Source: Burkholderiales bacterium
GTDB taxonomy: Bacteria; Pseudomonadota; Gammaproteobacteria; Burkholderiales; Burkholderiaceae_C
Direction: 5' to 3'
Assembly: GCA_028868825.1 (NCBI GenBank)
Contig: JAGWTU010000009.1
Coordinates: forward strand, 62,001 to 126,000
DNA: 64,000 bases
The number at the start of each line of letters is the position of its first letter. Position 1 is the first letter of the stretch. Of this stretch, positions 51,792 through 60,711 are shown one piece after another. The translations under genes were made by a program, and so were the position numbers. The notes under the pieces were generated by a model. The model saw only the letters and a list, made by a program, of their open reading frames with translations, ran no database searches and was not told the origin of the DNA.

Positions 51792-52858
51792 GGCGCCGCC
51801 GGGTCCTGTCGGTGCCTCTGGCCTGGTGCGCCGGATGCGTCGCCGAGCCGCCGCAGGCGGCGACGTCCCGAATCTGCGGGGGCCTGGGTCGCGGGTTCCA
51901 TCTGGGGGAGACGCTGGGCCGGACCGTGGACGACTACACGGCGATCGCGCAGACCGGTGCGACGCTCGTGCGCATGGGGCTGCGGATGGACGTCGATGCG
52001 GGTGGCGACGGCTACGCGTTCCAGCCCGGCGCGCACCAGGAATTGCTGAACCAGGTCGGATTCGCACGCCGCACGGGTCTGCGCATCATCCCGGTCCTGC
52101 GACCCGAACCGACGCCGGAGTCGCGGCTGTGGTCCGATGAGAGGCTGCAGACCAGTCTCGCGCACCACTGGTCCGGCCTCGCACGCGAATTGGCCGGGCG
52201 CACCGAAGTCGCGGCGTTCGACCTGGTCAACGAACCGCACCCACCCGGACTGACCTTCGCACAGAAGAACGCCCGCTGGGCAGACCTGGCGATGCGCCTG
52301 GCAGCTGCCGTGCGCGCCCAGGACGCCGATCGTTGCCTGATCGTCGAGCCGTCACCCGGTGCGCGGCCGATGGGATTCGAGACCGCGACGCCGTTGCCGC
52401 TCGCGAACGTCGCGTACAGCCTGCACATGTACGAGCCCTTCGAGTTCACCCACCAGCGCGTCGGTGACCCGCGATTCACCGCCGTCGTCGACTACCCTGC
52501 CGTCGTGCCGGGCCAGGGGCGATGGGATCGCGAGCGCCTGCGACGGGAACTCGAACCGGCCCGGTCGTTCGGCGAGCGACATCGATGGCGGATCTACGTC
52601 GGCGAGTTCGGTGCCGCGCGCTGGGCACCCGGCGCGTCGCGCGAGCGCTATCTGCGCGATCTGATCGGCCTGTTCAACGAGTGGGGTTGGAGCTGGACCT
52701 ACCACGCCTGGCGCGAATGGCAGGGCTGGGACGCCGAAATGGGCCCCGGCGGCGCGGCCGATTCGCTGCGCGCCATTCGCAATCAGACCGAGCCGACTTT
52801 CGTGGCGCTGCGCGAGGGTTTCGCCAAGGACTGCGGGGGGGGCGGTGGCGGCGCCTGA
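51788..52858 (+). CDS. Family 5 glycoside hydrolase, exported
   Basis: 356 residues. A short signal sequence (MRRRRVLSVPLAWCAGC) may end in a lipobox (CAGC), so it could be a lipoprotein. The (beta/alpha)8 GH5 features are visible: the acid/base Glu near residue 148 in FDLVNEPH and the nucleophile Glu near 273 in IYVGEFGA, with YSLHMYEPFEFTH and the WTYHAWREWQGW aromatic subsite. It should cleave beta-glycans, perhaps editing or releasing the polymer made here. The ATG overlaps the previous stop. A run of six or more glycines closes the protein. Confidence 0.87.
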   Translation: MRRRRVLSVPLAWCAGCVAEPPQAATSRICGGLGRGFHLGETLGRTVDDYTAIAQTGATLVRMGLRMDVDAGGDGYAFQPGAHQELLNQVGFARRTGLRIIPVLRPEPTPESRLWSDERLQTSLAHHWSGLARELAGRTEVAAFDLVNEPHPPGLTFAQKNARWADLAMRLAAAVRAQDADRCLIVEPSPGARPMGFETATPLPLANVAYSLHMYEPFEFTHQRVGDPRFTAVVDYPAVVPGQGRWDRERLRRELEPARSFGERHRWRIYVGEFGAARWAPGASRERYLRDLIGLFNEWGWSWTYHAWREWQGWDAEMGPGGAADSLRAIRNQTEPTFVALREGFAKDCGGGGGGA

Positions 52859-53990
52859 ACGCGAACCCGCGCGGGTGCTGCGCGTGCTGGGCACGCGTGG
52901 CGTGCCGGCCGCGCACGGCGGCTTCGAGACATTCGCCGAACGCCTGGCCCTGCATCTGGTGGCCCGCGGCTGGCAGGTCACGGTGTATTGCCAGCTGGAC
53001 GGGTCGGGTCCGGTGGTCGATGACGAGTGGCAAGGCATCCGTCGCGTGCGGATCCCGGTGGCCGCAAGCGGGCCTTCGTCGACGATCCTGTTCGACTGGA
53101 AGGCGACCCGGCATGCGGCGCGGCGTCCCGGGCTCTGTCTGACCCTGGGCTACAACACGGCAGTGTTCTGCGCGCTGCTGCGGCTGGTGCGGGTGCCCAA
53201 CATCATCAACATGGACGGCATCGAATGGCGCCGCGCCAAATGGGGGCGGCTGGCCAGGCTCTGGTTCCGGATCAATGAACAGGCGGGCGTCTGGCTGGCC
53301 GATCACCTCGTCGCCGATCATCCGCAGATCCAGGCGCATCTGGCGCGCAGCACGCGGGCGGACAAGATCACGATGATTCCGTACGGCGCCGACCGGCTCG
53401 GCGGGCTGTCGGATGCGCCGGTCCGGTCACTCGGGCTGGAGCCGGGTCGCTATCTCACCTTGATCGCCCGCCCCGAGCCGGAGAACTCGGTGCTGGAACT
53501 CGTGCAGGGTTTTTCGCGCCAGCCTCGTGGTTTCGCGCTCGCCGTGCTGGGCGGCTACGGCGACGACCAGCCCTACCACCGCGCCGTGCGTGCCGCGGCC
53601 AGCGACGAGGTCCGGTTTCTCGGGCCCATCTACGACCGCCATGTCGTCGATGCGCTGCGTCTGCACGGTGCCGCGTATCTGCACGGGCATCGGGTGGGGG
53701 GCACCAATCCTTCGCTGGTCGAGGCGCTGGGCGCGGGCAATGCCGTCATCGCCCACGACAACCCGTTCAACCGCTGGGTGGCCGGCGCGGCCGCGCGCTA
53801 CTTCGGCGATGCCGACGATGTCGCGGCGCTGCTGGACGAGATCCTCGCGAATCGCGATGCGCTGGAGCCGTTGCGCGCGGCCGCCTGGCAGCGCTTCGAA
53901 GCGGAATTCACCTGGCCGCGGGTGCTGCAGGCCTATGAGCAATTGCTGCTGCAATGGCTGCCGGGTGCTCAGGGCAGGGCGGCGCGATAG
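52845..53990 (+). CDS. DUF1972 / family 4 glycosyltransferase (rhamnosyltransferase-like)
   Basis: 381 residues. The N-terminal DUF1972 domain is clear (LRVLGTRGVPAAHGGFETFAE, LTLGYNTAVFCALLR, INMDGIEWRRAKW), followed by a GT4 C-terminal half (YLHGHRVGGTNPSLVEALGAGNAVIA). Proteins of this type are often rhamnosyltransferases, which would fit the dTDP-rhamnose genes at the right edge; that match is inference. The GTG start lies 14 bases inside the GH5 gene. Its stop overlaps the convergent beta-helix gene by 22 bases. Last gene of the forward eps operon. Confidence 0.9.
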   Translation: MAAPEREPARVLRVLGTRGVPAAHGGFETFAERLALHLVARGWQVTVYCQLDGSGPVVDDEWQGIRRVRIPVAASGPSSTILFDWKATRHAARRPGLCLTLGYNTAVFCALLRLVRVPNIINMDGIEWRRAKWGRLARLWFRINEQAGVWLADHLVADHPQIQAHLARSTRADKITMIPYGADRLGGLSDAPVRSLGLEPGRYLTLIARPEPENSVLELVQGFSRQPRGFALAVLGGYGDDQPYHRAVRAAASDEVRFLGPIYDRHVVDALRLHGAAYLHGHRVGGTNPSLVEALGAGNAVIAHDNPFNRWVAGAAARYFGDADDVAALLDEILANRDALEPLRAAAWQRFEAEFTWPRVLQAYEQLLLQWLPGAQGRAAR

Positions 53991-56900
53991 GGCGAATCGG
54001 CGCGCAGCAGCAATTGCTGGCTGCCTGCGGCCAGGGCCAGCGGCAGCGCCACGGCCTGGCCGTGGATGTCGAGGGCGCTGCATCCGGCCGGCCAGCCGAG
54101 TTCGGCGCATCCGACGCTGCGATTCTGATGATCGGGGGCGAAGGCCAGTGCCGACCAGTCGGCGACTTGCGCGACGGTGTAGCCGGTGACCTGGCGCACC
54201 GAGACCGCGCTGAACGCGACGGGCACGTGCAGCGTCTCGAGCTGCAGGTTCACGCGCGCCGCGGCTGCCGATTTGGGCAGGAAGAAGGCTTCGTACGGCA
54301 GCGTCTCGCCGGCGGCGGCGCTGCGCGTGCCGTAGGTGATGAAGCCCTTCGCGTCGGCCATCACGTCCCACGGGCTGACGGTGCGACTGACGTACGGAAA
54401 GGCGACGGTGGCACCGCTGGACGCGGGCATCGTGGCGGTCCAGCGGTAGACGTAGGGAACCGCCGGTGTCAGCGTGAAGGGCGGGCTGTCCAGCAGGTCG
54501 CCGGTGCTGCCGGCGGTCAGGCTGACGCAGGTGCCGGTGCAGGTGGCGAGATTGGAGAGTGCGGCGACGGCAAATCCCGTTCCGACGGGATTGAAGTATT
54601 GACCCCACGGGCCGAGTCCCTGCGCGAAATTGCCGCCCTGAACCATCTCGGGCCCCAAGGCGAGGATCTGCGGGTTGTAGCGCGCCGGCCGCAGCGGCAA
54701 CGGATCGCCGGCATTGAGGGCCTGCCAATGGACGGCGTCGACATAGGCGTCGCCGGCCGGGCCGCGCACCCAGGCGTGCTGTGCGAGCGAGCCCTGGAGC
54801 TGAACGTAGGCGTTGCCCGTGAATTGATTGCGGCCCGGCGCCAGCGCCGCGGCGCCCGACAGGCTGTGCCAGAACCAGACGGCCTGGGACACGGAGAACG
54901 TGGGCAGCGAGCCGGCCGACGCCTGCGCCTGCACCAGCGGCACGATCTCGTTGTTCTGCCAGAGATTGCCGGTCATCCAGTCGGCGTCGGTCTGATCCAT
55001 GCTGGCGAAGAGTGCGGCTGCGCCTGGCAGCCAGACATGGTTGTTCGCCACGGTCATGTGCGACGCGTTGTGCAGGAAGATGCCGATCGGCGTGCCGAAG
55101 ATCTGATTGCCGCTGACGCTGACGTGGTTCGTGAAATCGTCGAGGTACACGCCGACGATGATCGGTGCGCCGTTCGACGACGCCGCAGCCGCACCGGCGC
55201 CCTCGCCCAGCACGCGATTGCCGGCAACGGTGGCCGACTGCGCGACCGCGGCGTTGGCTCGCCCCTGCCAGGCGTAGATGGCGCCGCAATCCGACAGCCG
55301 GCTGCAGAAACCGGCGATCGTATTGCCCGACAACAGACTGCCACCGACGGTCGAGAAGTAGATGCCGTGATAGCCGCTGCCATCGACGGTGTTGTTGGTG
55401 ACGCTGGCGCCCGGGCCGGCGTCGATGCCGGCCGTGACGCCGGCTTGCTGGCTGGGCAAGGTGCCCGTGGCCAGCACGCGGTTGCCGGTGATCGTCGGCG
55501 CATACACATTGAGCGCGTTGATGCCGTATTGGGCGTTCTGGGCGACGAGGCTGTTGGAGACGGTGGGCCCCGGCGTGCCGCTCGGCAACGGTATCCATTG
55601 TTCCAGCCGCACGCCGTAGACGCCGTTGTCGGTGGCCTCGATCTGCGAGATCTGCGCGGTCGGTGCGTTGGTCAGGTGCAGCCCGTCGCTGCGCGCGCCG
55701 CGCAACGCGATGTTCTGCACTTGCAGGGCGTTGCGCTGCGACAGCGCGAGCGCCTCGTCACGCACGCTGCCTTCGATGAGCGCCGCATTGAGGTCGGCGG
55801 GCGCGCCGACCGCGGGCGCCATCAGATAGAGCCGCTGCGCCTTCACGTCGTGGAAGAACTCGCCGGCGCTCGTCAGCATCCACAGCTTGTTCTGGAGCAG
55901 GTAACGGGACCCCGCCGGTGGCGTCCATTGCAGCGCCTTGCCCAGGCCCAGCAGGCCGCCGGCGCTGCCGACGACGGCGTTGGTTTCGATGAACCAGGGC
56001 TGCGTCTGGACCTGCACCGTGGCACCGGAAAGATCCTTGCCCGCCAGCGTCGCCGCGTCCGCGGATTGCAAGGCCAATTGCGAGTTGGTGGCGCTGCCGC
56101 TGCCGGTGACGGCCCAGCCGCCGCCGGCCGCCGCGGGATCGGGCCATTGCGCGGTGCGCATCGGCTCGCCATTGACGAAAAGCTGGGTGATCGGCGGCGT
56201 GCCGGCGGGCAGGCTGCGCGACCAGATGCCGCCGTTCAGGACCCAGCCGCCCGAGAAGTCGTCCGCACCCGAAATCACGGCCTTGCGCAGCGCGCATTCG
56301 GGGCCGTAGCCGGCGATCACGTTGCCGTCGACCAGTTGTCGCGCCGACAACGCGAGTGCCTCGCGCCACAGTCCGCCGCAGCGCAGATACAGGCCCTGGC
56401 CCGCTTGCAGCGTGGCGCCCGCCGCCTTCGCCAGCGTGCGCCAGGGCAGGGCGGGCGTGCCGGGGTTGGCGTCGTTGCCGCTGCCGGAGTCGACATAGAA
56501 GCCGGGCGCCGTGCTGGCCGTGGCCGGCGGGCCCAGCGTGCCGCTTGTCAGCACCGAGGCCGACGGCAGCGCGAAGCGCAGCGCGCCATTGCGCGTCAGC
56601 GTCGTGCGGCCCGAGAGCGTGTCCAGCCCGTCGAACGCGGCCGCACCGCTGCCGCGATCGAACCAGACGAGATCGTCGGTGGGCAGCATCTTGACGCTAC
56701 CCACCGTGAGCGACGCCACCGTGAGCGAGCGCACCACCGCGCCGCCGGCGTCGCTGGCGTTGCCGAACACCAGATCGACGACGCCGCCGTCCGGCGCCGT
56801 CGTGAAGTCGACGGTGTAGTTCGTGGGGGTCGGCGTGTTCACCTGCACGGTGGCCAGCGTGGCGCCGTTGTAGCGCACCGTGACGCTCGCGCCACTGCCG

Positions 56901-57163
56901 GCGTAGACCGGCGCCCAGGCGTTGAAGGTGAGCGTCATCGGCACGCCGGTGCTGGCGGCCTGCTGCACGGCAGGTGCCAGGCTGATCGACTGCGCCTGCG
57001 TACTGGTCGCCGTCGCGGGACTGCTCAACGCGCCGCTCGTCGCGCCGCTCGACGCGGAGCCGCCGCAGGAACCAAGAGTGAACAGGGCCACGAGCAGCGC
57101 CCCGACCCGCGCAGGCGAGCCGGAATGCGAGGACAGCGAGGCTGCCGGAAGTGCTGAAGCCAT
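53969..57163 (-). CDS. Large beta-helix lipoprotein with carbohydrate-binding modules
   Basis: 1064 residues. The signal peptide ends at LGSC (Cys33), so it should be a lipoprotein. Residues about 45-140 (NAWAPVYAG, VTVRYNGATLATVQV, DLVFGNAS) resemble a CBM60-type xylan-binding module. From about 218, YVDSGSGNDANPGTPALPWRTLAKA opens a right-handed parallel beta-helix, running to about 800, with repeated short N/T/G-rich turns. Residues about 840-1000 (GGNFAQGLGPW) look like a CBM4/9 jelly roll. Such proteins are polysaccharide lyases, epimerases or binding proteins. A role on the locus polymer is inferred from position. No catalytic residues can be fixed by eye. Confidence 0.82.
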   Translation of the reverse strand: MASALPAASLSSHSGSPARVGALLVALFTLGSCGGSASSGATSGALSSPATATSTQAQSISLAPAVQQAASTGVPMTLTFNAWAPVYAGSGASVTVRYNGATLATVQVNTPTPTNYTVDFTTAPDGGVVDLVFGNASDAGGAVVRSLTVASLTVGSVKMLPTDDLVWFDRGSGAAAFDGLDTLSGRTTLTRNGALRFALPSASVLTSGTLGPPATASTAPGFYVDSGSGNDANPGTPALPWRTLAKAAGATLQAGQGLYLRCGGLWREALALSARQLVDGNVIAGYGPECALRKAVISGADDFSGGWVLNGGIWSRSLPAGTPPITQLFVNGEPMRTAQWPDPAAAGGGWAVTGSGSATNSQLALQSADAATLAGKDLSGATVQVQTQPWFIETNAVVGSAGGLLGLGKALQWTPPAGSRYLLQNKLWMLTSAGEFFHDVKAQRLYLMAPAVGAPADLNAALIEGSVRDEALALSQRNALQVQNIALRGARSDGLHLTNAPTAQISQIEATDNGVYGVRLEQWIPLPSGTPGPTVSNSLVAQNAQYGINALNVYAPTITGNRVLATGTLPSQQAGVTAGIDAGPGASVTNNTVDGSGYHGIYFSTVGGSLLSGNTIAGFCSRLSDCGAIYAWQGRANAAVAQSATVAGNRVLGEGAGAAAASSNGAPIIVGVYLDDFTNHVSVSGNQIFGTPIGIFLHNASHMTVANNHVWLPGAAALFASMDQTDADWMTGNLWQNNEIVPLVQAQASAGSLPTFSVSQAVWFWHSLSGAAALAPGRNQFTGNAYVQLQGSLAQHAWVRGPAGDAYVDAVHWQALNAGDPLPLRPARYNPQILALGPEMVQGGNFAQGLGPWGQYFNPVGTGFAVAALSNLATCTGTCVSLTAGSTGDLLDSPPFTLTPAVPYVYRWTATMPASSGATVAFPYVSRTVSPWDVMADAKGFITYGTRSAAAGETLPYEAFFLPKSAAAARVNLQLETLHVPVAFSAVSVRQVTGYTVAQVADWSALAFAPDHQNRSVGCAELGWPAGCSALDIHGQAVALPLALAAGSQQLLLRADSPYRAALP

Positions 57164-57367
57164 GGTGACCGGGGGTGAGCAACACGATGCCGTGCTGTTC
57201 GATCGAGTTTCGAGATGTGCTTTCTTCGGCATTCTGCGGGCCGGACTCAAGCCGCTTACGCTTTCGAATGCCTGTTCGACGGCGGTGCACGGTCGGCATG
57301 ATCGCACCGCTGCCGGACGGCGTTCCTTTCGAGTTACATCCGGCAACGCTTGGGCTCTACTTCGGTT

Positions 57368-57386
57368 CAAGTCCGGTCCGGACTTG
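57368..57386. promoter_or_regulatory. Perfect 9-bp inverted repeat upstream of the beta-helix gene
   Basis: CAAGTCCGG and CCGGACTTG are separated by one base. The site lies 35 bases past the stop of the sensor gene and 205 bases before the beta-helix ATG. There is no T-run on either side, so an operator is as likely as a terminator. Nothing else is recognisable in 57164-57420. Confidence 0.4.
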
Positions 57387-57420
57387 CCGAGGGTGCCGAG
57401 TGGCGCGGGGTCCCCCCGAT

Positions 57421-58167
57421 TCAGGACCGCTCGGTCGTTTCCGCTATGCCGGCGGCGTCCTTGGACAGCCGGATTTCGCCCGCCTCGACCGGATCGCCGA
57501 TGCCGGCCGGCCGCGAAACCCACCACGCGAGCCCCGCCCCCAGCAGCAGCGCCAGCCCCCCCAACCCGATGATCATCGTTCGCGCCGTCGCATAGGCGCT
57601 GGCGGCATCGGCCGTCGATTCGTCGTTGATCTGGTCCTCGAGGTCGACCAGTTCGCCCAGCGCCCGCATCCAGGCGGCGATCTTGGGCTGGGCGTCTTCC
57701 ATGAGGACGCGCGTCGCTTCCGCGTTGTTGTTCTTCAGGCCCAATTCGGCCACGCGGACCAGCTGCGGCGCGGCGAGGTCCCCGATGGTCTTGATCTGAC
57801 GGAACAGCGCGCGCTCCTCGGCCGAGGCGGGGACGGTGGGGTCGGCGAACATGGCGGCCAGCCGCGCCTCATGCTGCCGGTAATTCGCCTGCGCGAGCCG
57901 GAACGAGGCGTAGACCCTGCGCATGCCGGCCTCGTCGGTGACGAGCACGAGGTCGCGGATGAGGCGCGACATCTCGAAGGTCGCCGAATGCATCTCGCGC
58001 GCCTGGCGGCTCTCGGCGTTGTGGATCCGGATCACCACCTCGAGCCGGCGCTGGACCTTGGACATGCTGACCAGCCCCGCGGCACCGATGAGGGCGAGCA
58101 GCAGCGCCCCCAGCAGGATGCCGGCCAGCAGGCGCAGATTCGGCTTCGGTCCGGAATTCGGGCTCAT
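57421..58167 (-). CDS. Stand-alone chemoreceptor-type 4HB sensor protein
   Basis: 248 residues. Two membrane spans (about 12-33, LLAGILLGALLLALIGAAGLV, and 196-216, MIIGLGGLALLLGAGLAWW) bracket a periplasmic four-helix-bundle sensor as in methyl-accepting chemotaxis proteins. The protein stops 32 residues after the second span (ending AETTERS) with neither HAMP nor signalling domain. The following 250 bases hold no in-frame or out-of-frame remnant of such domains that I can see, so it looks like a genuine short protein rather than a frameshift. How it would signal is unknown; it may bind a partner in the membrane. Confidence 0.75.
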   Translation of the reverse strand: MSPNSGPKPNLRLLAGILLGALLLALIGAAGLVSMSKVQRRLEVVIRIHNAESRQAREMHSATFEMSRLIRDLVLVTDEAGMRRVYASFRLAQANYRQHEARLAAMFADPTVPASAEERALFRQIKTIGDLAAPQLVRVAELGLKNNNAEATRVLMEDAQPKIAAWMRALGELVDLEDQINDESTADAASAYATARTMIIGLGGLALLLGAGLAWWVSRPAGIGDPVEAGEIRLSKDAAGIAETTERS

Positions 58168-58240
58168 GAAACGAGAAGATGGATGCAGGACATCGGGTCA
58201 CACAAGGGGCTCAGGTGTCGGACGATGGCCGGCGCGCGTC

Positions 58241-58262
58241 GATGATCATGTCGCTGATCATC
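58241..58262. promoter_or_regulatory. 22-bp operator-like palindrome upstream of the 4HB sensor gene
   Basis: GATGATCA and TGATCATC are perfect 8-bp arms around a 6-base spacer, 74 bases before the sensor ATG and within a comparatively AT-rich stretch. This is a typical size and position for a dimeric regulator site. The remainder of 58168-58396 has no convincing gene. Confidence 0.5.
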
Positions 58263-58396
58263 AAATTATGCGGTGTTGCGTGTCCCAATGTGTCTGCATT
58301 GTCACGGGCAGTCGTCGCGAAATGCAAGAAGTTGCCGCCCCGGCACGGCCGCGGCTTGGCCCGGCGGGAGGTGGCGCGCGACGCGCCGCCGGCGCG

Positions 58397-59410
58397 TCAG
58401 GCGTCGGTGTGGGTGGCGGCGAACCCGGCGTAGGCGGCGCGCAGACCGGCCTCCAGCCCGGTCCTGGCGCGCCAGCCGGTGGCGGCGAGCAGGCTCACGT
58501 CCATCAGCTTGCGCGGCGTGCCGTCGGGCTGGCTGCGGTCGTAGACGATCGCGCCTTCGAAGCCGACGACCCGCGCCACCAGCGCCGCCAGCTCGGCGAT
58601 CGTGACGTCGGTGCCGACGCCGATGTTGACCAGCGGCGGCTCGAAGCGCCCGCTCATGCTCTCGTCGCTGCCCAGCAGCGCCTCGAAGCGCCCGTCGTCC
58701 AGCTGCATCAGGTGGACGCAGGCGTCGGCCATGTCGTCGCTGTAGAGGAACTCGCGCCGCGGCTCGCCGCTGCCCCAGACGGTGACGGCGGCGTCGCCGC
58801 GCCTGCGCGCCTCGTGGAACTTGCGCAGCAGCGCCGGGATGACGTGGCTGTGCGTCGGGTGGTAGTTGTCGCCGGGGCCGTAGAGGTTGGTCGGCATCGC
58901 CGCCAGGTAGCGCGTGCCGTACTGGCGGTTGTAGCTCCAGCACATCTCGATGCCGGCGATCTTGGCCAGTGCGTAGGGGCGGTTCGTCGGCTCGAGCGGG
59001 CCGGTGAGGAGGTCGCGCTCGCGCATCGGCTGCGGCGCCAGCTTGGGGTAGATGCAGCTGCTGCCCAGGAACAGCAGGCGCCGCACGCCGCTGCGCCAGG
59101 CGGCGTCGATGACGCTGGTCTGGATCGCCAGGTTGTCGTGGATGAACTCGGCCGGCCGGCTGTTGTTGGCGACGATGCCGCCGACCTTGGCCGCCGCCAG
59201 AAACACGTACTCGGGGCGCTCCTGGTCGAAGAAGGCCGCGGTGGCGCGGGCGTCGGCGAGGTCGAGCTCGTCATGCGTGCGCGTGATCAGCCCGCGGTAC
59301 CCGGCGCCCTGCAGCCGGCGCACGAGGGCGCTGCCCACGAGTCCGCGGTGGCCGGCGATGTAGATGCGGGAATCGGCTTGCATGGGGCGGGCGGACGCTC
59401 TGGCCGTCAC
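58397..59410 (-). CDS. fcl: GDP-L-fucose synthase
   Basis: 337 residues of the extended SDR family. The NADP site is [14 protein letters not shown], followed by the [13 protein letters not shown] segment with catalytic Ser/Cys and YALAKIAG (YxxxK). [10 protein letters not shown] is typical of GDP-fucose synthases. It epimerises and reduces GDP-4-keto-6-deoxymannose to GDP-L-fucose. A GTG at 59410 overlaps the gmd stop (GTGA); ATG 59383 (MQADSRIY) is the alternative and gives a more usual N-terminus. Confidence 0.95.
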   Translation of the reverse strand: MTARASARPMQADSRIYIAGHRGLVGSALVRRLQGAGYRGLITRTHDELDLADARATAAFFDQERPEYVFLAAAKVGGIVANNSRPAEFIHDNLAIQTSVIDAAWRSGVRRLLFLGSSCIYPKLAPQPMRERDLLTGPLEPTNRPYALAKIAGIEMCWSYNRQYGTRYLAAMPTNLYGPGDNYHPTHSHVIPALLRKFHEARRRGDAAVTVWGSGEPRREFLYSDDMADACVHLMQLDDGRFEALLGSDESMSGRFEPPLVNIGVGTDVTIAELAALVARVVGFEGAIVYDRSQPDGTPRKLMDVSLLAATGWRARTGLEAGLRAAYAGFAATHTDA

Positions 59411-60534
59411 TCGTGATGGTCGTAGGCCTGGAACCCCGCCAGCATGACGAGGCTGTCGCGCTTGGCGCTGGTGTAGTCGCTCTCGACCATCTCGCGCACC
59501 AGCTGCTCGAACGTCGTCGTCGGCTCCCAGCCCAGGCGCGCCTTGGCCTTCGACGGGTCACCGAGCAGGGTCTCGACCTCGGTCGGTCGGAAGTAGCGCG
59601 GGTCGACGCGGACGATGACGTCGCCCGGCTTGCACTTCGCGCGCAGCTCGCCGCCGGTCTTCGCGACCGCCTTCACGACGCCGATCTCCTCCAGCCCCTC
59701 GCCCTCGAAAGCCACCGTCACGCCGAGCTCGGCGGCGGCGCGCTGCACGAACTCGCGCACGCTGTGCTGGCGGCCGGTGGCGATGACGAAGTCCTCGGCC
59801 TGGTCCTGCTGCAGCATCAGCCACTGCATCTGGACATAGTCCCGGGCGTGGCCCCAGTCGCGCAGCGCGCCCAGGTTGCCCAGGTACAGCGCCTCCTGCA
59901 GCCCGAGCGCGATGCGCGCGACGGCGCGCGTGATCTTGCGCGTGACGAAGGTCTCGCCGCGGATCGGGCTCTCGTGGTTGAAGAGGATGCCGTTGCAGGC
60001 GTAGATGCCGTAGGCCTCGCGGTAGTTGACCGTGATCCAGTAGGCGTAGAGCTTGGCCACCGCATAGGGGCTGCGCGGGTAGAAGGGCGTCGTCTCCTTC
60101 TGCGGCACCTCCTGCACCAGGCCGTAGAGCTCGCTGGTGCTGGCCTGGTAGAAACGCGTCTTCTTCTCGAGGCCGAGGATGCGGATCGCCTCCAGCAGGC
60201 GCAGCGTGCCGACGGCGTCGGCGTCGGCCGTGTACTCGGGCTGCTCGAAGCTGACCGCGACATGGCTCATCGCGCCCAGGTTGTAGATCTCGTCGGGCTG
60301 CACCTGCTGGACGATGCGGATCAGGTTCGTGCTGTCGGTGAGGTCGCCGTAGTGCAGCTTGAAGCGCGGGTGGTCGACATGCGGATCCTCGTAGAGGTGG
60401 TCGACACGGTCGGTGTTGAACGACGACGAGCGGCGCTTGATGCCGTGCACCTCGTAGCCCTTGGCGAGCAGCAGTTCGGCGAGGTAGGCACCGTCCTGGC
60501 CCGTGACGCCGGTGATGAGTGCGGTCTTGGTCAT
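59407..60534 (-). CDS. gmd: GDP-mannose 4,6-dehydratase
   Basis: 375 residues. NADP site [26 protein letters not shown] loop, active-site STSELYG, and [10 protein letters not shown] (YxxxK), with the Gmd-specific [19 protein letters not shown]. It converts GDP-mannose to GDP-4-keto-6-deoxymannose, the substrate of Fcl, encoded directly downstream with a 4-base overlap. ATG 60534 fits the family start MTKTALITG; a further in-frame ATG 39 bases upstream is unlikely. Divergent from ugd. Confidence 0.97.
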   Translation of the reverse strand: MTKTALITGVTGQDGAYLAELLLAKGYEVHGIKRRSSSFNTDRVDHLYEDPHVDHPRFKLHYGDLTDSTNLIRIVQQVQPDEIYNLGAMSHVAVSFEQPEYTADADAVGTLRLLEAIRILGLEKKTRFYQASTSELYGLVQEVPQKETTPFYPRSPYAVAKLYAYWITVNYREAYGIYACNGILFNHESPIRGETFVTRKITRAVARIALGLQEALYLGNLGALRDWGHARDYVQMQWLMLQQDQAEDFVIATGRQHSVREFVQRAAAELGVTVAFEGEGLEEIGVVKAVAKTGGELRAKCKPGDVIVRVDPRYFRPTEVETLLGDPSKAKARLGWEPTTTFEQLVREMVESDYTSAKRDSLVMLAGFQAYDHHE

Positions 60535-60711
60535 GCGCGAACGTCGGATAGAAGCAAACGGTGAAGATAACACCGGGCGATGTCGTCGCCGCTTCGTGAC
60601 GGTCTTGGCGCGGCGGCCGCCGGCTGTCGCAATTTCTCCATCTTGCGGTGCAAAAATGAGCGGTTACCCGCCGGATCGGCCGGCGCGGCCTCAGGAAGAC
60701 GCAACACCCTC

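Noticed and set aside
57421..58167. The sensor gene as a frameshifted chemoreceptor
   Set aside because: No HAMP or MA-domain sequence could be read in any frame of the following 250 bases before the beta-helix gene.
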